A stretch of DNA of 9,100 bases from JBLHHI01 sp047614125 (GTDB lineage: Bacteria; Bacteroidota; Bacteroidia; NS11-12g; UBA9320), in assembly GCA_047614125.1 (NCBI GenBank), contig JBLHHI010000125.1, forward strand, positions 1 through 9,100. Direction: 5' to 3'. Shown here in pieces: positions 1 through 6,577 of this stretch; positions within the stretch are counted from its first letter, which is position 1; the number at the start of each line of letters is the position of its first letter. The notes beneath the pieces are model-generated. The model did not search any database. It was not told the origin of the DNA and saw nothing but the letters and a program-made list of their open reading frames with translations. Both the position numbers and the translations under genes were made by a program.

Positions 1-268
1 AACCTGAGTTCGATTAATCCTTGCGGTTCAGAACGCTTGTCAATAGTGAGATGCGAATGAAAATTGTGAAAAAATAGCGGGCTATTTTGAACGATTTTTA
101 TGAAGTAGATTGCTGTTGCCAAGTGGAAATGAGAAATTTGCTTTTTAATAAAGCCGCATAGTCTTCATTATCCGTTCTTGGTTTACCCCGGTAAACCTAC
201 AAACATGACGCTTCGACTATACAATTTTATAAAAATCTGAACCTGCAAATATTAATCGAACTCAGGTT
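1..268. mobile_element. Copy 1 of palindromic, structured MITE-like element
   Basis: A non-coding element bounded by an 18-bp perfect inverted repeat (1-18 and 251-268, AACCTGAGTTCGATTAAT and its complement). The terminal stem is extended inward by a second helix, 21-32 with 236-248 (one bulged T at 244). Inside are a long hairpin, 57-67 with 91-101, capped by the perfect stem 71-78/81-88 around a GCGGGC apex; a hairpin 180-187/190-197 (GGTTTACC-CC-GGTAAACC); and a weaker stem 120-124/136-140. Copy 2 at 2905-3167 has the same helices in the same order with different bases. The element interrupts the C-terminal part of an IS1595-type transposase gene. It has no convincing reading frame, so it would be non-autonomous. 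I do not recognise the family. The left flank lies outside the window, so its target duplication cannot be checked. Confidence 0.85.
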
Positions 269-287
269 TGTAGCAAAATTCATCCAA
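268..287 (-). other. Putative insertion-target motif beside element copy 1
   Basis: On the minus strand this reads TTGGATGAATTTTGCTACAA and ends exactly at the terminal repeat of copy 1. It is native transposase coding sequence (LDEFCYK). The flank of copy 2 at 3168-3188 has the same pattern, TTGGATG-N4-TTTGCTTCAA. Apart from the 3-4 nt spacer and one base, the two flanks are identical, although they belong to unrelated genes. I infer a preferred target; two examples are not proof. Confidence 0.5.
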
Positions 288-1065
288 GTATAATTGCAAG
301 TATTTACCCTATATTTTATGATAAACGCCTAGTAATGTCCGCTTTACGTTTACGATTGCTATGTGCACGCATTTCAGCATTTCGGATGTCGTCACTTTAC
401 TTGATTTTTCAGCTATATGTATTTCTACATAATCAGAGATGTTCACATAACTTGTGCTCTGGTCGCTAAAAACGATGCTTTTTTCGCTAATGTTTTCCTT
501 TAGAAATTTGTCAACAGCTGCGGCACTTTGATTTTTTGCCTTTATCAATGTTCTCTAATGGAGTGGATTTGGCCAGTATTGCTACATTCTGCACCCGATT
601 GCTTCCTCTGCCAGCTTTGGTTGTTGCGTGTTCTAATTTCGTAGTTTCTGTTACAAAATAACCCTCGTCAAATTCCAGCATTCCATCCAATTTGTATTTT
701 GCATCTCGCTTACCCATTCCACTTCTAATTTTATGCATTAACTTCCAAACAGTTCCATATCTTTTGTTATCCAACTGTCGACTTAGCTCATTGGCTGATA
801 ATCCTTTCTTCGAAAAACTCATAAAGGCCATGGCTAAATACCATGTTCGAAGTGGTAACTTTGAACTTTGCATCATTGTACCACTGCGCAGTGTGGTTCT
901 AAAGGAACAAGATTTACACTTCCATTGTTGCTTACATCCAAGCCACCAATGTTCCTTACTGTTGCATTTTTTGCAAGTAACACATTCAATCTCACGCACT
1001 TCCCTGAAATGGATTCTACAACTCTCTTCAGTTGGGAAAATTTCAACAAATTTTAAAATATTCAT
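271..1065 (-). pseudogene. IS1595-family (ISXO2-like) transposase, degraded
   Basis: A remnant of a DDE transposase with an N-terminal zinc ribbon. The N-terminal part (1065 down to 511) starts at ATG 1065. It has paired cysteines C31/C34 and C50/C53, then the family-typical TLRSGT and MGKRD motifs, and the first catalytic Asp (D133) in LEFDEGYF. It then shifts frame near 520-545; the middle of the domain appears shortened by a small deletion. The next part (548 to 309) carries the second Asp in FSDQSTSYV and continues WVHIAISNAKR-like as CVHIAIVNVKR. A TAG at 309-311 interrupts it, but the same frame then reads GKYLQLYLDEFCYK, including the third catalytic motif, up to element copy 1. So there are at least three lesions: frameshift/deletion, nonsense codon and element insertion. 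It is inactive. The rest of its C-terminus lies before the window or is lost. Confidence 0.9.
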
Positions 1066-1106
1066 ATCGCTTTATTTGAAAGCAAGAATACCCACCACTA
1101 CTGCAG
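1066..1106 (-). mobile_element. Probable terminal region of the IS1595-type element
   Basis: The 41 bp upstream of the transposase start read, on the minus strand, GTAGTGGTGGGTATTCTTGC followed by an AT-rich leader to the ATG. A GGG-containing end close to the start codon is what I would expect for this IS family. The opposite end is outside the window, so neither the inverted repeat nor the 8-bp duplication usual for the family can be confirmed, and the boundary near 1100 is approximate. If right, the IS lies about 65 bp upstream of the T9SS pseudogene and may have separated it from its original promoter. Confidence 0.35.
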
Positions 1107-2904
1107 CCTATCTGCATTTTTAGTTTTAGTGGTATGTTTGTGCATAAGCGATTACTTTATACTCAATCGCATGAATAACAAAATTATTAAATTCAATTAT
1201 TTACCAGTTGCCCTCTTTACAATAATTGGGCAAAAACTGAAGAACCTATACCACTTAAAATCTAAGTTAACCAGAATCGTTTTACTCGTTGGAATCGCAT
1301 CCTTTTTAAGCGCAAGTTTGGCCATTGCTGGAACGAAAACTTGGACAGGAAGTGTGAGCACAAATTGGAATACCAGTGGAAACTGGTCGGGTGGTGTACC
1401 CAGTTCGGGAGATGATGTAAACATTCCCGGTGGACTCATTCGATATCCAATAATTTCGGGAACAGCAGAGTGTTCTAAAATTTCGCTTAACTCAAGCTCG
1501 ACTGGCGCGTTACTTACCATTCAAACAGGTGGCTATCTAACAACCTCCGACAAAGTTGCCATTGAAGTAGGTGGTTCGTTCATCATGTCGGGTGGTACCT
1601 TACTCGTCGACGGAATTAATTGTTATGGAACTCAAACAGGTGGAACCATTTTGGGCGATGACAACATTAAAATAATGGATGACGGTGTACTTAACCAATC
1701 CAGTGGAACGCCAATAGCTTAGGTTCTGTGCCAAACAAAGGCCTTAAAATTAAAACAGGCGCTTCGGTAACACAATCTGGCGGTACCATAAATACCAAAG
1801 ATCTTAAGATTGTGGGCAACCAATCCGAGTTCATTCAAAACGAAAACAGCGGAACATCGCTTGTTACCGTCGGGCATGACTTTAAAAATGAAAATGACTT
1901 CATATCAACCGCAGGAACCATTGAATGGACCGGTGAGTAGAACGGTGGTGGTGGAGTAGATTTCACCTACAACAATCGTTTCTTTAATGTTTTACTTAGT
2001 GAAACAGGTGACCCAAATTTTGATGAAGACAAGAACGGCATTATATATGTTCGGGAAAACTGGACGAATAACAATCCAAATGTTTGGTATAATTGGTGAA
2101 GCCTCTAGCTCGATAGAAATCTCCGGCTTTGTTTTCAACGACCTAAACATGGATACCACCTTTAATGGTCAAGATACTGCCATTGCAAGCATTGATGTCA
2201 AACTTTTTCACGATGTGGATTCGAATGGCATTTATAACTCAGCAACAGATACCTTCTTGGAAACAGTCACGACCAATTTGAATGGATACTACTCTTTCCG
2301 TAAAAGCTTTACCAACGGAAACGATGGTTACATCGTGATTGCAGATGCTTCAACCTTCCCTACCAACTTTGTTTTCACAACAGATTCAACGGAGATGGTC
2401 ACATTTATCTCTGGAAATACCGTTAATCCGAACAACAATTTTGGAATCATTAATGCAAGTTCACTTCCAGTAGATATGTTGTCATTCGATGCAGACGCTG
2501 TTGAACAAACGGTTGAGCTTACTTGGATTACAGCCAACCAAATCAACAATCAAGGTTTCGAAATAGAACGATCTACAGATGGCATCCACTTTGAAACACT
2601 TGATTTTGTAGTTGGAGCTGGAACTGTTCAGCAAAAACAATTCTATCAATTCACAGATTACACTCCTAATTTAAACGGCAATTTTTACCGCCTGAAACAA
2701 GTTGACTTTGATGGAAAATTTGAATACTCTGTAGTAAAATATGCTGAATTTAAAAATGATCTTGAGCAAGTAACCATTTATCCAAACCCATCAAAAAATG
2801 TAATAAATGTTGAAATGAACGATGGTAGACGAAGAGTAAAAGCGGTTCAGATTGTCAGCATGACTGGAGCCGTAGTGGTTGAAGTAAACAACGTAAGAAC
2901 CTTG

Positions 2905-3167
2905 TAACCTGAGTTCGATTCATATTTTGAATTCAGAACGCTTGTGAACAGTGAGTTTCGAGTAAAAATTGCGAAGACAGGGCGGGCCCTTTCGAATAAT
3001 TTTTACGATGAAAATCGCTTTTCAAAAGTGTAAAGCGGACTTTTGTATATAAAACCCTATTAGCTTCGTTGAAATCAGTCGGTTTATAAACATAAACCTT
3101 CCTGTTTTCGCCTTACTACTTGGGTTCTATACAAATCTGAATTTGAAAAGATTAATCGAACTCAGGT
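2905..3167. mobile_element. Copy 2 of palindromic, structured MITE-like element
   Basis: Terminal inverted repeats AACCTGAGTTCGATT (2906-2920) and its complement (3154-3168) bound a second copy, about 5 nt shorter than copy 1. Conserved blocks include TTCAGAACGCTTGT (2932-2945) and the right end. Helices: 2926-2937 with 3136-3147 (12 pairs, two of them G-T), 2962-2970 with 2998-3006, 2972-2975 with 2991-2994, apical 2979-2983/2986-2990 (AGGGC-GG-GCCCT), 3023-3029/3039-3045 (CAAAAGT/ACTTTTG) and 3081-3087/3092-3098 (GGTTTAT/ATAAACC). A TTG directly precedes the element (2902-2904) and another follows it (3168-3170), a possible 3-bp target duplication. Excision of one TTG plus the element rejoins the host reading frame as ...VRTL-KQSSIQLDV. 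The insertion supplies an immediate TAA stop (2905-2907). The exact ends are ambiguous by 1-3 bp. Confidence 0.88.
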
Positions 3168-3188
3168 TTGAAGCAAAGCAGCATCCAA
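3168..3188 (-). other. Putative insertion-target motif beside element copy 2
   Basis: The minus strand reads TTGGATG, a 4-nt spacer CTGC, then TTTGCTTCAA, ending at the terminal repeat. It matches the flank of copy 1 (268-287) except for the spacer and one base. On the plus strand it encodes KQSSIQ of the T9SS sorting domain, so it belongs to the host gene and not to the element. Confidence 0.5.
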
Positions 3189-3281
3189 CTCGATGTTTCT
3201 ATTCTTCCAACTGGAATATATACGCTAACCATTTTCGATCAATTTGGAGTAAATAGCCAACGATTGGTTGTTCAACATTAA
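3171..3281 (+). pseudogene. Severed C-terminal end of the T9SS type A sorting domain
   Basis: This short frame downstream of element copy 2 reads KQSSIQLDVSILPTGIYTLT and then IFDQFGVNSQRLVVQH, ending at TAA 3279-3281. The LDVSxLPxGIYxLxI pattern and a basic-hydrophobic final strand are characteristic of the end of the type A sorting domain recognised by the type IX secretion machinery. It continues the domain begun at about 2770 (YPNP motif) and has no start codon of its own. It is therefore the displaced 3' end of the pseudogene, not a separate gene. Confidence 0.85.
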
Positions 3282-3385
3282 TGAGCGGAAACACATTGAA
3301 CTTTACATAACACCGGTTTAACGCTTTTTATCATCAATAGTAAAGCTTTAAACAAAGTTGTAGTACACTAAGAGGTTTGCATATT

Positions 3386-3424
3386 TCCCATTACTCAATG
3401 GGAGGTGTGTAGGCCTTTTTTTTT
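3386..3424 (+). terminator. Possible terminator after the T9SS pseudogene
   Basis: A 7-bp hairpin TCCCATT-ACTC-AATGGGA (3386-3403) is followed, after 12 nt, by a run of nine to ten T (3416-3424). The gap between stem and T-run is larger than in a canonical intrinsic terminator, so this is tentative. Apart from this hairpin, the 191-bp gap 3282-3472 shows no gene. The convergent STAND gene ends at 3473. Confidence 0.35.
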
Positions 3425-3472
3425 GGTATAAATCTTTGAACAAAACATTAACGGTTCCGCCCACGCATTGAA

Positions 3473-6400
3473 TCATAAACCTTCAATCGTTTTTACATAA
3501 GCTACATCGTTGCCAATGTAGTTCTCCCACTCCTTGATGGTTAAATTTCGATTTAACTTGCCCGCTAAAAATTGGGTCATTGCATTTAAATCAATTGGAT
3601 AAATGCGCACGGCCTTATCCTTACCGCACGATGCAATGTTTTGTCCATCTGGACTAAAAGCAACATCCTCTACCCAATCAGTGTGCTCGTTAAATACAAT
3701 GGGTGGGCTGCCTACATCACCTAACAAATACATTCGCACTTTCTGGTCTCTGCAAGCAGTGAGTAACTCATTGGATGTATAATTAAACTGAATGTTGGTT
3801 AACCCTGTTTTATGGCCATACAAATTGTATTTAATCTGTTGCGTCGCAACATCTAAAACGACACATTTCCCATTGTTCGTTCCAACCGCCAGCAAGGTGC
3901 CATTCCAATTGGAGCTTAAACAGTTAATGCGTTCACCTTCAAATTGGGCAAACAACTTGTAGGGTTCCTTATTGGTCAAATTCAAATAAAAAATAGATCC
4001 ATTGCTGCAACCCACAAAGAGTAAATTTTTTGATTGATTTAGCTCCATCGATTCCGGTCTCGAGTGGGTTGTAAAGCTTCTTTCGATCTTTTTGGTTTCC
4101 AGATCAATTATTCTTATAACCGAATCTGTTGAAGCGGTTATTACCTTATCTCCATACCACTTAAGCGCCATTATTTTTTCGCGATGAAGGCCTTTAATTT
4201 CAACAGGCGCTTGCAACAAGTTGGCTGAATTAAAAATATACAAGCTGTGATTGTCGCAAGAAATGGCCACCTTACTCCCATTCGAATTATAGTCGATGTC
4301 ATAATAAATCAACTGCTCTTGAGGTGATAGTGTTATGTTGGATGGATTTTTAGTAGGAGAAATAATGATTCTTCCATCATCTCCTGCACTCGCCAAATCG
4401 CCGTTTACAGCATTGTAGCACAACGATTTAACTGCATTTCCATGATATTTAAACTCATAGTCGCCCTTATTTTGATACATTCTCACCGCCGAAAAAAGTG
4501 CGCCGTAAATTTCTGGGTCCATTTTTTTTCCGCCATAGTTTTTATTGAACTGATAAGCCTGCAGAGCCAGCAAGGCTTTAACATCCTGATCTAAGGTACT
4601 CTCATCGGCCAACCTCGATTTGATTGCTACGTTTTGAGATAAGGCGAGAATTCGAAGTCTAGTAGCCTTTTTCTCGGATGTTTCGGAAATAATCCGCAAG
4701 CTATCCGAAATTGATTTTTGATTTTCGGCAATTCGTCGATCTTTTTCTGCCGCACTTTTGGCAGCAATCGCCTTGCCCGACGCCGCCTCGGCCAGCTGTT
4801 TGGCAATTCGAGCTTCTTCTGCCTTCGTTAGCGCAAGTTTACGTTGCTTTTCGGCTTCCATCTGTTGATCATGGGCCCGCTCTTCTTCGGTCTTTGCCTT
4901 TTGATAATTGGCCTCCGCTTTGATGGTTTGCTCTTCTGCCAGTTTTTTCTGTTCATCGGCCTTTATTTTTTCAGCCACCGCTACTTTTGCATTAATCAGC
5001 GAATTGTTTCGTTCGCTAACTGCCCAAATACTCAAGGCACTTAAGGCCACTAAAAAGGCAATCAGGGCTGCTCGGATAACACGTCTTCGTCGGCTTTTCT
5101 CTGCGCGAACAAACATTTTTTCATTTTCGCTGGCTTCAATAAACCGCAAGGCCTTGGCAAAGTGGTTGTTGTACTGTTCGGCCCAATGTGCATTTGGTTC
5201 ATTTTTTGATCGCCAATCCACCGAAATTTGCAAGTCTGGGTCTCTCCAAAGACCGGCTTTTTCTTGCTCATATAAGAGCGCGCTTTCTGTTATACGATTG
5301 TAGAGTTCCGAAGAGTCAGCTTCATCTTGCACCCAAGTTCCCAGTCGGTTCCAAGCTCGCATTAAACTCTCATGAGAGATGTCTAAAATACTGCCGTCAT
5401 TCAATGGAACGTTTTGTGGAGGCATGATGAACCCTCGGTCGCTTCTGCGAAAAACATCTGCAACGGCAATTACCTCACTGGGCTCACACTTTGCTATTTC
5501 TGCAATCTTCTTTATTTGGGTGGGTCTACGAACCCCTCTATTATCGGTGCCCTTTACCGTAATGGTTTTAAACATCACGCGCGCAATGTTCTTGCGCTTT
5601 TTAGTATCCAATTCAGAATAAGCCTCCTCGGCATGATTCGAGAGTGCACTATCCATCCCCCCGGTTTGTTCGTAATGAACTATATCCATGGCCAATTCGC
5701 GCCTTCCTTCAAGATGCCACTGTTCCCAGCTCCGCATTAACACATGTTGTAAAATAGGAAGCTGATCTGGATTATGCCCAACTTCATTCAACAACTGCTG
5801 GACAAGTCGGGGTGAAATTTTACCATCTGTTGCCGAAACCGGCCCGGTGAGGCAAAGTGTCAAATCCTCACGATTCATTCTTGGCACCAAAAATTGTCCG
5901 TCGTTTATTGCCTCCGGCAGGCCCATAAATTGTTCGCAGTCTCCTAAAAAATCCGAACGCAGTGTTAATAAAACATAAATGGGGACATCTTTTTGCTTGG
6001 TAGATGCCAGTAGTGTATCCACAAAATGATCTGGAGCTTGGAATTCCTCCGTTTCTCTTCCCATGGAAGTAAACCTAAAAATTTCCTCAAACTGATCTAC
6101 TAAGAGCAGCAACCGCTTCTTAGCAGGAACAAATCTTCTAAGAATTTGAATTAATCCAAGATTACTTTTGCGCAGGGTGGCAATTTGTTTTTCAAGAAAT
6201 TCACTTTTTGATTCTCCTTCGGGAACGGAAATGATGTTTTGGGCAATTAAGGCTTCCGCAACTTCGCTGATGGGGTCTTTACCAGGGCGCATGATGCATA
6301 TGATCCAGGAACCTTCGTTTTCGAGTGTTGGCAACAAACCCGCACGAACTAAGGAGGATTTCCCACTTCCTGAATTTCCAACTACCGAAACAAAGCGGTA

Positions 6401-6514
6401 CAAATCCAGTTTACGAAGTATTTCAGCAATGTGTCGCTCTCGCCCAAAGAAGAGGTGTTTTTCGTTAGATTCAAAAGGTCTTAAACCCGGAAATGGATTT
6501 TGATTATTCAACAT
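3473..6514 (-). CDS. nSTAND NTPase with membrane helix, coiled coil and WD40 propeller
   Basis: Intact, 1013 residues. The N-terminus NPFPGLRPFESNEKHLFFGR is the hallmark entry to nSTAND1-type P-loop domains. Walker A is GNSGSGKS (46-53) and Walker B is LLLLVDQFEEI (about 135-145), with a helical/winged-helix STAND region to about 450. A basic patch RRRR precedes one predicted transmembrane helix (about 477-498). An Ala/Glu/Lys-rich coiled coil follows (about 505-625), then the linker ALLALQAYQFN typical of STAND-WD proteins. Seven WD40-like repeats run from about 680 to 980 (for example the segments starting HGNAVKSL, HREKIMAL, HKTGLTNI and HTDWVEDV), enough for one closed propeller. The C-terminal tail (NLTIKEWENYIGNDVAYVKT) is also family-typical. 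By analogy with STAND proteins it is an ATP-dependent switch: the propeller senses a ligand or partner and the NTPase oligomerises. The propeller and NTPase lie on opposite sides of the single helix. No caspase, nuclease or TIR effector is fused. A role in signalling or defence is inference. Confidence 0.93.
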   Translation of the reverse strand: MLNNQNPFPGLRPFESNEKHLFFGRERHIAEILRKLDLYRFVSVVGNSGSGKSSLVRAGLLPTLENEGSWIICIMRPGKDPISEVAEALIAQNIISVPEGESKSEFLEKQIATLRKSNLGLIQILRRFVPAKKRLLLLVDQFEEIFRFTSMGRETEEFQAPDHFVDTLLASTKQKDVPIYVLLTLRSDFLGDCEQFMGLPEAINDGQFLVPRMNREDLTLCLTGPVSATDGKISPRLVQQLLNEVGHNPDQLPILQHVLMRSWEQWHLEGRRELAMDIVHYEQTGGMDSALSNHAEEAYSELDTKKRKNIARVMFKTITVKGTDNRGVRRPTQIKKIAEIAKCEPSEVIAVADVFRRSDRGFIMPPQNVPLNDGSILDISHESLMRAWNRLGTWVQDEADSSELYNRITESALLYEQEKAGLWRDPDLQISVDWRSKNEPNAHWAEQYNNHFAKALRFIEASENEKMFVRAEKSRRRRVIRAALIAFLVALSALSIWAVSERNNSLINAKVAVAEKIKADEQKKLAEEQTIKAEANYQKAKTEEERAHDQQMEAEKQRKLALTKAEEARIAKQLAEAASGKAIAAKSAAEKDRRIAENQKSISDSLRIISETSEKKATRLRILALSQNVAIKSRLADESTLDQDVKALLALQAYQFNKNYGGKKMDPEIYGALFSAVRMYQNKGDYEFKYHGNAVKSLCYNAVNGDLASAGDDGRIIISPTKNPSNITLSPQEQLIYYDIDYNSNGSKVAISCDNHSLYIFNSANLLQAPVEIKGLHREKIMALKWYGDKVITASTDSVIRIIDLETKKIERSFTTHSRPESMELNQSKNLLFVGCSNGSIFYLNLTNKEPYKLFAQFEGERINCLSSNWNGTLLAVGTNNGKCVVLDVATQQIKYNLYGHKTGLTNIQFNYTSNELLTACRDQKVRMYLLGDVGSPPIVFNEHTDWVEDVAFSPDGQNIASCGKDKAVRIYPIDLNAMTQFLAGKLNRNLTIKEWENYIGNDVAYVKTIEGL

Positions 6515-6577
6515 CTAATTATCTTTTGTTAGGTTTTTTTGGCAAAATAGTATTTAGTTCGTTAAAAAGATAAACAT
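6515..6577. promoter_or_regulatory. Divergent 63-bp control region with mirrored AAAAGATAA leaders
   Basis: This short AT-rich gap must hold the promoters of both the STAND gene (leftward) and the cyclase (rightward), unless either is read from farther away. Both start codons are preceded by AAAAGATAA at exactly four nucleotides: 6519-6527 on the minus strand for ATG 6514, and 6565-6573 on the plus strand for ATG 6578. No Shine-Dalgarno sequence is present, and A-rich leaders are usual in this phylum. I see no clean match to the Bacteroidota promoter consensus (TTTG, then TAnnTTTG); a near match TATTTTG lies on the minus strand around 6545-6551. Confidence 0.6.

Larger units (their letters stand above)
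1171..3281 (+). pseudogene. T9SS-exported surface protein (type A sorting domain), broken
   Basis: Remnant of a secreted multidomain protein. From ATG 1171 there is an unusually long N-region, then KSKLTR and a hydrophobic stretch ending SLAIA-GTKTW, a credible signal peptide and cleavage site. The passenger begins TWTGSVSTNWNTSGNWSGG, a motif common in Bacteroidota surface proteins, followed by Gly/Thr-rich beta-helix-like sequence. The frame breaks near 1705: reading stops at TAG 1720-1722, while the next frame continues NANSLGSVPNKGLKIKTG, as if one A were lost. A TAG at 1938-1940 interrupts that frame, which then reads on through NGGGGVDFTYNNRFFNVLL to about 2097, where a second frameshift leads into an SdrD-B-like domain (SGFVFNDLNMD..., about 2125-2330). 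A fibronectin-like pre-sorting region (LPVDMLSFDA to FYRLKQVDFDG) and the sorting domain (VTIYPNPSKN) follow. Element copy 2 interrupts that domain after codon 2902-2904. Alternative ATG/GTG starts upstream (1129) seem less likely. Confidence 0.9.

Noticed and set aside
692..1123. Plus-strand open frame of 143 codons
   Set aside because: It lies antisense to the clear transposase zinc-ribbon and DDE segment and shows no domain of its own.
1137..1160. Bacteroidota-type promoter (TTTG ... TACTTTAT) upstream of the T9SS pseudogene
   Set aside because: The spacing of about 12 nt is far too short and the downstream half does not match TAnnTTTG.
1..3168. Composite transposon carried between the two element copies
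   Set aside because: The T9SS gene continues past copy 2 and the transposase is interrupted by copy 1, so each copy is a separate insertion into an older sequence.
2905..3168. Retron msr-msd or CRISPR-like repeat
   Set aside because: No reverse transcriptase, cas gene or spacer-repeat periodicity occurs in the window; the two copies are more than 2.6 kb apart.
2905..3170. Self-splicing group I or II intron in the T9SS gene
   Set aside because: Excision would restore the frame, but that follows equally from a target duplication. The long terminal inverted repeats and absence of recognisable intron core or end motifs do not fit either intron class.
4640..5000. DNA repeat array within the STAND gene
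   Set aside because: The apparent repetition reflects Ala/Glu/Lys-rich coiled-coil codons; no exact tandem unit is present.
4711..5740. Several plus-strand open frames over the STAND gene
   Set aside because: They are shadows of the strongly supported minus-strand coding sequence and have low-complexity, Cys/Phe-rich translations with no known domain.
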